A DNA stretch of 5,547 bases, from positions 1 through 5,547 of the forward strand of contig DFYJ01000054.1 in the NCBI GenBank assembly GCA_002383325.1, in the 5' to 3' direction. The translations under genes and the position numbers were made by a program. Below the pieces are notes generated by a model. It had not been told where the DNA came from. It was given only the letters and a program-made list of their open reading frames with translations, and did not search any database. The stretch is from Candidatus Aminicenantes bacterium UBA4085. GTDB taxonomy: Bacteria; Acidobacteriota; Aminicenantia; Aminicenantales; UBA4085. Shown piece by piece: positions 1-5,547 of the stretch (positions within the stretch are counted from its first letter, which is position 1; each line of letters starts with the position of its first letter).

Positions 1-2
1 TG

Positions 3-614
3 GCCCGGCCTGACGCCGCCGTCGCCGCGGTCTTCGGGGCCGGCCGGCAGGGAAGGGCCCAGCTCGAGGCCGTTGCCTGCGTCCGGCGGCTTTGCGAGGC
101 GCGCGTCTTCGACCGGGACAGCGAAGCCGCGGCCATGTTCGCCAGCGAAATGTCCGCAGCACTCGGCATCGAAGTCCGGCCCGCGCCCGACCCTGCGGCG
201 GCCCTGTGTGGCGCGGACATTGTCTGTACGGCCACCTCTTCGCGCTCGCCCGTGTTCGCCGACGAGAATGTTGCTCCCGGGATGCACATCAACGCGGTGG
301 GCGTCTACCAGCCCGAGCGGGCCGAAATTCCGGCCGCAACGGTCGGCCGCGCCCGGATCATCGTTGACCAGACCGAAGCTTGCCTGGAAGAGGCCGGCGA
401 CCTGCTTCAGCCCCTGGCCTCGGGCGCGATCGATCGGTCGCGCTTCGACGCGACTCTGGGCGAGATCCTTCTCGGACGGGCTCCCGGCCGCCGCTCCGCC
501 GCCGAGATCACCCTCTTCAAATCCGTGGGACTCGCCGTGCAGGATCTCTATGCCGCTTCTCGGGCTTACGAAAACGCTCTCCGACTCCAGATCGGCGTCC
601 GGCTCGCGCGTTGA
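3..614 (+). CDS. ornithine cyclodeaminase / mu-crystallin family protein, 5'-truncated
   Basis: This is an NAD(P)-dependent oxidoreductase or lyase of the ornithine cyclodeaminase/mu-crystallin superfamily, presumably cytosolic. The reading frame is open from the left edge, and 203 codons are visible before TGA at 612-614. Family members usually have about 310-340 residues, so roughly the first third, including most of the substrate-binding region and the start codon, lies outside the window. What is seen: a Rossmann dinucleotide loop GAGRQG (bases 36-53), an acidic residue after the next strand (ARVFDRD), then ADIVCTATSS, a GMHINAVG strand-turn, a VDQTEACLEEAGD stretch and the C-terminal TLFKSVGLAVQDLYAA signature typical of the family. 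The family includes ornithine cyclodeaminase, alanine dehydrogenase, ketimine reductase, and SbnB- and EutC-like enzymes. The visible part does not decide the substrate. A hairpin follows the stop, so it probably ends its own transcript. Confidence 0.88.
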   Translation, partial: ARPDAAVAAVFGAGRQGRAQLEAVACVRRLCEARVFDRDSEAAAMFASEMSAALGIEVRPAPDPAAALCGADIVCTATSSRSPVFADENVAPGMHINAVGVYQPERAEIPAATVGRARIIVDQTEACLEEAGDLLQPLASGAIDRSRFDATLGEILLGRAPGRRSAAEITLFKSVGLAVQDLYAASRAYENALRLQIGVRLAR

Positions 615-621
615 TGCAGAC

Positions 622-657
622 AGCCGCGCGGTCCTGATCCCCAAACGACCTGCGGCT
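622..657 (+). terminator. possible terminator hairpin after the cyclodeaminase-family gene
   Basis: An inverted repeat starts 8 bases after the stop codon. AGCCGC (622-627) pairs with GCGGCT (652-657), and after a small internal loop GGTC (630-633) pairs with GACC (647-650), leaving a 13-base loop. The ten pairs are mostly G-C. There is no run of T downstream (the sequence continues TCCCTTGACA is the promoter candidate), so it is a weak intrinsic terminator at best and could instead be an mRNA 3'-end stabiliser. Confidence 0.35.
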
Positions 658-660
658 CCC

Positions 661-689
661 TTGACAACACGGGGACCGGGGATTACCGT
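661..689 (+). promoter_or_regulatory. candidate sigma-70-type promoter for the three-gene unit
   Basis: A perfect -35 hexamer TTGACA (661-666) is followed after a 17-base spacer by TACCGT (684-689), which matches the -10 consensus at only three of six positions. The position is suitable: 3 bases after the hairpin that follows the upstream gene and about 70 bases before the start at 758. The -35 is convincing as a string but the -10 is poor, so this is a candidate only. Confidence 0.35.
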
Positions 690-711
690 TGAAACAAGGG
701 ACTTCAAGAGA

Positions 712-728
712 CGGCCCGGCTTGGGCCG
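712..728 (+). other. GC-rich hairpin in the presumed 5' leader
   Basis: CGGCCC (712-717) and GGGCCG (723-728) form a perfect six-pair all-G/C stem with a five-base loop GGCTT. It lies between the candidate promoter and the ribosome binding site of the gene at 758, about 15 bases ahead of that site. No T-run follows, so it is not a standard terminator. It may be a leader structure or chance in GC-rich DNA. Confidence 0.3.
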
Positions 729-757
729 AGATCCGGTATCATGGGGAGGGAAATGGG

Positions 758-1393
758 ATGAGCAAGAGGCTGTTTCTCATCGGTGTCGGGGCTTGTATCC
801 TGGCGGCGATTCCCGCCCCGGCGGCTTCTCTTTCGCTCCGTCTTTCCGCCGCCGTCGACTACAAGGCCCAAGCCGCGGCTTTCATCGCCCAGGCCCAAGC
901 GCTGGGGCCGCCGGCGGGTCTGGACAAGCTCCTGTCCAATAACGCGGCCTATGGGGCCTATGGCTGCTCCCTCCAGGTCGGCAAGAACGATCCGGCGGAG
1001 GCGGTCCGCATCCTGCTTCGCATTGGCCAAGCGCTGGTCGTCTACGCCAACACGACCAAGCAGTGGCGGGAGGGCATCAACGCCGCGGATAAGACCAAGT
1101 ATTTCCGCGATATGTATTTCCAGCACGGCAAGTCGACCGTCGACAAATCCAAAGTTTATCTGCAGACGCTCGCCTCGACGCGAGCCGACCTGGCCGTCAG
1201 CCTGGCCTTGGACGTAGCCTCGTTCTTCTACAATTCGCGAGCCAGGGACGAGGCTTACCGGTCCGCGTATATCGATATGGCCCGCTGGTACCTGGGCGAG
1301 GCCCGCCGCCACGCCGCCAAGGCCAAGGATCAAGCCGGCCGAAAAGCCCTTCTCCTGCAGATCGAAACCCGCAAGAAGACCCTGAACTTGTAG
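758..1393 (+). CDS. small exported alpha-helical protein of unknown function
   Basis: I do not recognise this 211-residue protein. It starts with a clear Sec signal peptide: basic SKR, a hydrophobic core LFLIGVGACILAAI and an Ala-rich cleavage region PAPAAS around residues 20-24, so it should be exported to the periplasm or outside. The mature part looks almost wholly helical and Ala-rich, with many aromatic and basic residues (for example KYFRDMYF at 114-121 and FFYNSRARDEAYRSAYIDMARWYLGEA over about 156-182), somewhat like a helical-bundle or repeat protein. One Cys (C70) is expected in the mature chain. I chose ATG 758 because GGGGAGGG (743-750) is a strong ribosome binding site at the right distance and the signal peptide starts there. 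The frame stays open upstream to a TTG at 689, but that extension would bury the signal peptide. It is the first gene of the probable three-gene unit, 33 bases before the next one. Confidence 0.8.
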   Translation: MSKRLFLIGVGACILAAIPAPAASLSLRLSAAVDYKAQAAAFIAQAQALGPPAGLDKLLSNNAAYGAYGCSLQVGKNDPAEAVRILLRIGQALVVYANTTKQWREGINAADKTKYFRDMYFQHGKSTVDKSKVYLQTLASTRADLAVSLALDVASFFYNSRARDEAYRSAYIDMARWYLGEARRHAAKAKDQAGRKALLLQIETRKKTLNL

Positions 1394-1426
1394 AGGCCCG
1401 GCCCTTTAACCTAGCGAGGCATGGCC

Positions 1427-2764
1427 ATGAAGACGACAAGTGGACGGCGCGCCCTCGGCGCGATCGGATCGACGTTGATACTGGGACTGGGCCTGATGGC
1501 CGCCGGCGCGTTCGCCCCGCCGCCCGGCCCTCTCTCCGCCCCCGCCCAGGCCGGCCCGCTGAGCGGACTCTTCCGTTTTGTCGAGGACACGGACGGCGGC
1601 CGGCCGGAGCCCAGCGCGATCATCACGCTGACCTTCTCCTCGGGCCGCGTCGTCTTCAACTCCCTGCGGCCTTCGGGCGTCCAGGCCGACACGGGCGTCT
1701 TCACCGTGCAGGGGAACCGCGTCACCGTCCGCCTCGACCATCTCTCCCTCGGCTGCCAGAACAAGGTCTACCTCTTCAACGGGACGACGCTGTCGCTCCC
1801 CTTCAAAGTCCTTTCCGCCGGCGACGGCTTCTCCATCTGGACCAAGGTCGGCGCTTCGGAAAAGAAGGAGAGCGAACAGGCGGAGGAGAAAGAAGGCGAG
1901 CGGGGCGAAAAAGGCGATCAGGGCGAGGAGGGCCGGGAGGGGAGGGGTCGAGACGGGAAAGCCGGCCGCGATGGAGCCGCGGGGCGTGACGGCCGCGACG
2001 CGACCGGACCGACCAAGAAGATCGAATCCGTCTCCGAGCTGGTCGGAGACTGGGAGGGCAAGGGCGTCGGGGCGGAGGTGCGCTTCCGCCGCCAGGCCGC
2101 CATGGGCGGTGGCATGTTCAACGTCATGACCCTGACCACCAAGCACGCCGTGGAGTTCTTCTTCCACGTCTTTCCCGACCAGCATATCGAGGGCGAGGGG
2201 GTCGTCTATTACAACCTGGAGCCCGACCTCAGCGGCGTGGAAGCCCTGGCCGGCGCCGTCAAGGGCCTGCTGGGCCTGATGCCGTTTCCCTCGGCTCCGG
2301 CCCTCAAAGAGGGCGACTGGGGCAAAGCCGCCGGCTCGGTCTCCGACAAGATGGCCTCCGGAACCCTCTCCGCGGGCGGCGTCACGTCGCCGTCCTACAG
2401 CTACAAGATGCGGCAGGCGCCCCAGAAGCGGCATTTCAAGGTCGTCGGCCAGGCTTACGAGTCCCAGACCGGCGCCTTCCTGATCCATCTGGAAGCGTTG
2501 GGGGATTATTTCCTCAAAGCCGGCCTGTCCCAACCCGACAACAAGCTCTGGGTGGACTACGAGGTCAATCTGGTCCGCGAAGAGAGCTCCTTTCCGACTT
2601 GGTCGCCCTTCCTCAAAGGCGCCGACGGCGACGCGCTTGTGCGCGCCTCTGCTGGAGGCGCTGTAATGGTCGCCGACTCGGAGTTTTCCGGGACGCACCG
2701 CAACGGCGTCCGTCCTTGGGAGGAGTACACCTTCACCTGGAGCGCCCGCAAAGCCGGGTCATAA
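1427..2764 (+). CDS. exported protein with a collagen-like Gly-X-Y tract between two beta-rich domains
   Basis: This 445-residue protein has no family I can name with certainty. Residues 1-30 are a signal peptide (basic TSGRR, then a hydrophobic core), followed by a Pro/Ala-rich linker with an AQA site near residue 42. Residues 44-142 are a beta-rich domain with alternating hydrophobics (AIITLTFSSGRVVF, GVFTVQGNRVTVRLD) and the only Cys in this domain, C110. Residues 144-156 are a Glu/Lys-rich stretch. Residues 157-191 are a collagen-like tract of eleven Gly-X-Y triplets with one break. From about 200 to the end is a second domain starting ELVGDWEGKG, a lipocalin/calycin-like Leu-x-Gly-x-Trp opening, with later strands. 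ATG 1421 is also in frame, but GAGG at 1416-1419 lies 7 bases before ATG 1427 and only 1 base before 1421, so 1427 fits better. A cell-surface or secreted structural or ligand-binding role is inference. It lies 36 bases before the phospholipase gene. Confidence 0.85.
   Translation: MKTTSGRRALGAIGSTLILGLGLMAAGAFAPPPGPLSAPAQAGPLSGLFRFVEDTDGGRPEPSAIITLTFSSGRVVFNSLRPSGVQADTGVFTVQGNRVTVRLDHLSLGCQNKVYLFNGTTLSLPFKVLSAGDGFSIWTKVGASEKKESEQAEEKEGERGEKGDQGEEGREGRGRDGKAGRDGAAGRDGRDATGPTKKIESVSELVGDWEGKGVGAEVRFRRQAAMGGGMFNVMTLTTKHAVEFFFHVFPDQHIEGEGVVYYNLEPDLSGVEALAGAVKGLLGLMPFPSAPALKEGDWGKAAGSVSDKMASGTLSAGGVTSPSYSYKMRQAPQKRHFKVVGQAYESQTGAFLIHLEALGDYFLKAGLSQPDNKLWVDYEVNLVREESSFPTWSPFLKGADGDALVRASAGGAVMVADSEFSGTHRNGVRPWEEYTFTWSARKAGS
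1895..1999 (+). other. collagen-like Gly-X-Y repeat (protein-level repeat)
   Basis: In frame with the exported protein, residues 157-191 read as five triplets (GER GEK GDQ GEE GRE), a two-residue break (GR), then six triplets (GRD GKA GRD GAA GRD GRD). No proline occurs in the tract. The first half is net acidic and the second half roughly balanced and Arg/Asp-based. R-G-E and K-G-D steps are present, the arrangement known to give axial salt bridges that stabilise proline-poor bacterial collagens. The tract is short, so trimer formation would probably depend on neighbouring domains. Confidence 0.85.
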
Positions 2765-2785
2765 ACCGAGGCGATTTGACTCGGT
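2765..2785 (+). other. small inverted repeat between the collagen-like and phospholipase genes
   Basis: ACCGAG (2765-2770) and CTCGGT (2780-2785) form a perfect six-pair stem with a nine-base loop, starting directly after the TAA stop. The following bases are CCCAGCCCC, with no T-run, so it is not a usual terminator. It might tune read-through into, or translation of, the phospholipase gene, or protect the upstream message. It may also be chance. Confidence 0.3.
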
Positions 2786-2800
2786 CCCAGCCCCGCGGAT

Positions 2801-5077
2801 ATGATGCCGGGGATCCGTAGAAAGGACACTCCCATTCCCGACGACAGCCGCTTTCCCGCCGTCGCCCTCCCCGAGAGCCTCGATTCCTTCGAGCTGTTCG
2901 ACAGCCTCGATTCCGGGGCCTTCGCCGATCTGGCCCAATCCATCGCCTGGATCGATCTGGAAGCCGGCCAAACTCTCTTCCGGCGCGGCGACCCCGCCGA
3001 CGCCGTGTACCTGGTCCAATCCGGCCTGCTCCACGCCCAGGCGGAGGAAACGGGCTGCGCCCCCGTCCTGGTGGGGCGGATCGAGCCAGGCTCCCTGGTT
3101 GGCGAGATCGGCCTGCTGATGGGCGGCCGCCGCGGCGCGACGATCATGGCCGCGCAGAGGACGCGCCTCGGCCGCCTGGGCGCCAAGGATATCGAAACCG
3201 TCTTCGCGCGCCATCCGGAGACCAAGCGCGCCGTCCTCGAGACGACCCGCCGGAGGCTCCGCCGGACCCAGTGGCTCAAGATCCTGGCCTCCTACTTCGG
3301 GGAGATCGACAAGGACAAGCTGGATCTCATCGAGCCGCGCTTCGAGTGGCTGCATCTCGACCGAGGGGAAACGCTCTTCTCCCAGGGCGACGAGGCCGAC
3401 GGTCTCTACATCCTGATCCACGGCTTCCTGCAGGTCGTCGCCGCGGATGCTCCGGGCGCGGAGCGGACCATCGGTTCGATCTCCCGCGGCGAGATCGTGG
3501 GCGAGATGGCCATCCTGTCCGGGGACAAGCGAATGGCCACCGTCCGCGCGGTCCGCGACAGCGACCTGGTCCGCCTGTCGAAGGCCGAGTTCGATCAGAT
3601 CAGCCGGGCCTATCCCGCGGTCAGCCTGGCGATCATGAGAATCCTGGTCAAGCGCCTCAGGGATCGCGGCCGGACCACCCATCGTCCAGGCGCGGTCAAT
3701 GTGGCCCTGGTGCCGGCCGATCCCCGGGTCCCGCTGGCCGAGCTGGCGGGGAGGCTGCGGGGGGCGCTGGCCTGCGCCGACAGGACCGCGCTCGTCAACA
3801 GCCGTTCCCTCGCCTCCGAGCTGCCGGCGATGGAGAACATCGCCCAGGCTTCGGACGACTCGCCGCTCCATCTCGGCCTCGCCACCTGGCTGGAGGATCT
3901 GGAGGCCCGGCACGATTACGTCCTCTACGAGTGCGACGCCGAGGCCACTCCCTGGACCCGGCGGTGCATCGGCCAGGCCGACCAGGTGCTCATCGTCGGC
4001 CGGACGGGCGACGATCCCGCGCCGGGGAAAATCGAACGCGAGTGGCTGGCCGAGACGGATGATGTCTTGGCCGCCCCGCAAACTCTGATCCTGATCCACC
4101 CCAATGGAAACAATCTGCCGTCCGGTACTCTGGCCTGGCTCGAGGAGAGGCGTCTGGCGGGCCACGTGCACCTGCGCTGGGACTGCGACGATGACTTCGC
4201 CCGCCTGGCCCGGATCATCAGCCGCCGTTCCGTGGGCCTAGTGCTGGGCGGCGGCGGGGCGCGCGGCATGGCCCACTTGGGAGTCCTGCGGGCCTTGCGG
4301 GAGCGGGGCATCCCCGTGGACATGGTGGCGGGCACGAGCATCGGGGCCATCGTCGGCGGCGCTATCGCCATGGGCATGGACGAGGACAAGCTCATGCGCC
4401 TCTGCCGGGAGACCCTCCAGGAAAGCAATCCCTTCAGCGATTTCACCATCCCGCTGGTCTCCCTCCTGCGCAGCCGCAAGATCAACCGGGCCGCGCAACA
4501 AGCCTACGGGGAAGCCCGGATCGAAGACCTCTGGCTAGGCTTCTTCTGCATGTCCTCCGACCTCAGCGCCTGCGACGTGAAGGTCCATGACCGGGGCCCG
4601 CTCTGGCTGGCCGCCCGGACCAGCGCCTCCCTGCCGGGGATCATGGTGCCGATCCTTCACGACGGCGCCGTCCACGTCGACGGCGGCGTCATGAACAACC
4701 TTCCGGGCGACATCATGCGGCGCCAAGCCGGCCTGGTCATCGCCGTGGATGTGGATTCGCGGGAGAACATGAGGACCGAGCTTGCGGAGCTCCCGTCCTC
4801 CTGGAAGATCCTCTGGAGCCGGATCCTGCCGTGGAAGAGGCGCATCCTGGCCCCCAACATTGCCGAGATCATGATGGCCGCCATCATGACGGGCAGCCGC
4901 AAGAACGCCGATGCGGTCAAGGACGACGCCGACCTGAGCCTGGAGCCGCCCGTCCAGGGCATCGGGATCCTGGACTTCAAAGCCATCGAGGCGACCGCCC
5001 AGGCCGGCTACGAATACACCCGGGGGAAGCTCGACGCGCTGCCGGCCGATTCGCCCCTGCGAAGGTACTTCGTCTGA
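2801..5077 (+). CDS. NTE/PNPLA6-family patatin-like phospholipase with two cyclic-nucleotide-binding domains
   Basis: A 758-residue serine (lyso)phospholipase/esterase of the neuropathy target esterase family, which cleaves acyl chains from lysophospholipids or phosphatidylcholine. Order: cyclic-nucleotide-binding domain 1 at about 28-150 (GEIGLLMGGRRGAT, 101-114); domain 2 at about 164-285 (GEMAILSGDKRMATV, 234-248, with R244 where cAMP sensors keep the phosphate-binding Arg); an NTE-type linker domain at about 293-475 including TPWTRRCIGQADQVLIVG; then the patatin domain with oxyanion loop GGGGARG (483-489), nucleophile elbow GTSIG (Ser513) and the catalytic Asp in DGG (Asp627). All catalytic parts are intact. 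Animal NTE has three nucleotide-binding domains and an N-terminal membrane helix; here there are two and no helix, so the protein is probably cytosolic or peripheral on the membrane. ATG 2801 has an in-frame stop at 2777 upstream but no clear Shine-Dalgarno. AAAGGA (2821-2826) points to a non-standard ATT at 2834 as an alternative start. Confidence 0.95.
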   Translation: MMPGIRRKDTPIPDDSRFPAVALPESLDSFELFDSLDSGAFADLAQSIAWIDLEAGQTLFRRGDPADAVYLVQSGLLHAQAEETGCAPVLVGRIEPGSLVGEIGLLMGGRRGATIMAAQRTRLGRLGAKDIETVFARHPETKRAVLETTRRRLRRTQWLKILASYFGEIDKDKLDLIEPRFEWLHLDRGETLFSQGDEADGLYILIHGFLQVVAADAPGAERTIGSISRGEIVGEMAILSGDKRMATVRAVRDSDLVRLSKAEFDQISRAYPAVSLAIMRILVKRLRDRGRTTHRPGAVNVALVPADPRVPLAELAGRLRGALACADRTALVNSRSLASELPAMENIAQASDDSPLHLGLATWLEDLEARHDYVLYECDAEATPWTRRCIGQADQVLIVGRTGDDPAPGKIEREWLAETDDVLAAPQTLILIHPNGNNLPSGTLAWLEERRLAGHVHLRWDCDDDFARLARIISRRSVGLVLGGGGARGMAHLGVLRALRERGIPVDMVAGTSIGAIVGGAIAMGMDEDKLMRLCRETLQESNPFSDFTIPLVSLLRSRKINRAAQQAYGEARIEDLWLGFFCMSSDLSACDVKVHDRGPLWLAARTSASLPGIMVPILHDGAVHVDGGVMNNLPGDIMRRQAGLVIAVDVDSRENMRTELAELPSSWKILWSRILPWKRRILAPNIAEIMMAAIMTGSRKNADAVKDDADLSLEPPVQGIGILDFKAIEATAQAGYEYTRGKLDALPADSPLRRYFV

Positions 5078-5113
5078 TTTGTCGATGACGTCGTATTTCC
5101 GGGGCCTTGGCCG

Positions 5114-5122
5114 TGTTAAGAT
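5114..5122 (+). promoter_or_regulatory. extended -10 promoter candidate ahead of hsdM
   Basis: TGTTAAGAT (5114-5122) matches the extended -10 layout TGn followed by a hexamer with four of six consensus bases (TAAGAT). The best-spaced -35 (TATTTC, 5094-5099) is poor, as is common for extended -10 promoters. Transcription would begin near 5129, about 27 bases before the hsdM start codon. It suggests hsdM is transcribed independently of the phospholipase gene. Confidence 0.35.
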
Positions 5123-5155
5123 TATCCATCAACGTCCGCCAAGGGATCCGGTGAT

Positions 5156-5547
5156 ATGTTCGAACAAGCCTTCAAAAACATCGACGACATCCTGCGCAAA
5201 GAAGCGGGCTGCACCACCGAGCTCGATTACACCGAGCAGACATCCTGGCTTCTCTTCCTCAAGTATCTGGACGGCTTGGAAGAGGACCGAGCCGCCGAGG
5301 CAGCCCTGCAGGGCCGCAAGCATGCCTACATTCTGGATAAGCCCTACCGCTGGGATGAGTGGGCCGCTCCCAAGACCAAAAACGGCTCCCTCGACCATGC
5401 CCGGGCCAAGACCGGCGACGATCTTCGCGATTTCGTCGACCTGAAGCTCTTTACCTACCTCACCGGATTCAAGCAGAGGGCGGCCGGCCCCAATACCATC
5501 GAGTACAAGATCGGAGAGATCTTCGGCGAGATCAAGAACAAGATCCA
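5156..5547 (+). CDS. hsdM: type I restriction-modification DNA methyltransferase subunit M, N-terminal part (3'-truncated)
   Basis: The frame opens at ATG 5156, 9 bases after a good ribosome binding site AAGGGA (5141-5146), and stays open to the right edge, giving 130 complete codons. The beginning, MFEQAFKNIDDILRKEAG followed by CTTELDYTEQTSWLLFLKYLDGLE, is the characteristic HsdM N-terminal helical domain, and KPYRWDEWAAPK and the IGEIFGEIKNKI stretch also fit this family. HsdM binds S-adenosylmethionine and, with HsdS (specificity) and HsdR (endonuclease/translocase), methylates adenine in a split recognition site, protecting host DNA. Full proteins have about 480-800 residues, so the SAM-binding motif and the NPPY-type catalytic motif lie beyond the window, and activity cannot be judged. 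Its GC (212 of 360 bases in 5161-5520, 59%) is lower than six sampled lines of the phospholipase gene (243 of 360, 67.5%), consistent with horizontal acquisition. Confidence 0.93.
   Translation, partial: MFEQAFKNIDDILRKEAGCTTELDYTEQTSWLLFLKYLDGLEEDRAAEAALQGRKHAYILDKPYRWDEWAAPKTKNGSLDHARAKTGDDLRDFVDLKLFTYLTGFKQRAAGPNTIEYKIGEIFGEIKNKI

Noticed and set aside
785..796. Possible lipobox (VGAC, Cys13) in the small exported protein
   Set aside because: The Cys comes too early, after only eight hydrophobic or small residues, and the hydrophobic core continues past it to an Ala-rich cleavage site, so an ordinary signal peptide fits better.
73..942. 289-codon + strand frame crossing the end of the first gene, the intergenic region and the start of the second
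   Set aside because: The product is Pro/Ser/Arg-rich low-complexity sequence, and it overlaps two genes with good family or signal-peptide evidence in other frames.
1406..2698. 430-codon open frame on the minus strand opposite the collagen-like gene
   Set aside because: Long antisense frames are expected in GC-rich coding DNA. Its translation has no signal or domain I recognise, while the + strand frame has a signal peptide, a ribosome binding site and a regular Gly-X-Y repeat.
2759..4171. 470-codon open frame on the minus strand opposite the phospholipase gene
   Set aside because: It lies entirely opposite the sensor and linker domains of a clear NTE-family protein, and its translation is Gly/Asp/Arg/Gln-rich without a recognisable fold; it is a codon-bias shadow.
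5101..5116. GGCC-TT-GGCC palindrome after the phospholipase gene as a terminator
   Set aside because: Only about three pairs can form around a four-base loop and there is no T-run, so it is too weak to call.
5079..5444. 121-codon + strand frame overlapping the hsdM start
   Set aside because: It is out of frame with the recognisable HsdM N-terminus, has no ribosome binding site that I can see and gives a Pro/Ser/Thr/Arg-rich product.

Overview
This is a GC-rich bacterial window in which every gene I can support lies on the + strand. Two of the proteins carry Sec-type signal peptides. The overall style (about 67% GC in sampled coding lines, Shine-Dalgarno sites, short intergenic gaps) suggests a Gram-negative environmental bacterium such as Acidobacteriota/Aminicenantota or a myxobacteria-like lineage. 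That placement is a guess from style, not from a marker gene.

Layout, left to right. (1) Bases 3-614 hold the C-terminal two thirds of an ornithine cyclodeaminase/mu-crystallin family oxidoreductase, cut by the left edge. (2) Bases 615-757 are non-coding. They hold a possible terminator hairpin, then a TTGACA-type promoter candidate and a second GC-rich leader hairpin. (3) Bases 758-5077 hold three closely packed genes with gaps of 33 and 36 bases: a small exported helical protein of unknown function; an exported protein in which a short charged collagen-like Gly-X-Y tract joins two beta-rich domains; and a two-sensor (tandem cyclic-nucleotide-binding-domain) patatin phospholipase of the neuropathy target esterase (NTE/PNPLA6) family. 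(4) After a 78-base gap with an extended -10 promoter candidate, a type I restriction-modification methyltransferase gene (hsdM) begins at 5156 and runs off the right edge. It is visibly lower in GC than the genes before it.

How the genes may work together. The middle three genes look like one transcription unit, so two envelope or secreted proteins may be made together with an intracellular ligand-gated lysophospholipase. An envelope or membrane-lipid role is a reasonable inference but not proven. The hsdM gene has its own promoter candidate and base composition, and probably starts a separate restriction-modification (defence) operon that continues beyond the window. I saw no tRNA, rRNA, CRISPR array, transposase or phage gene.
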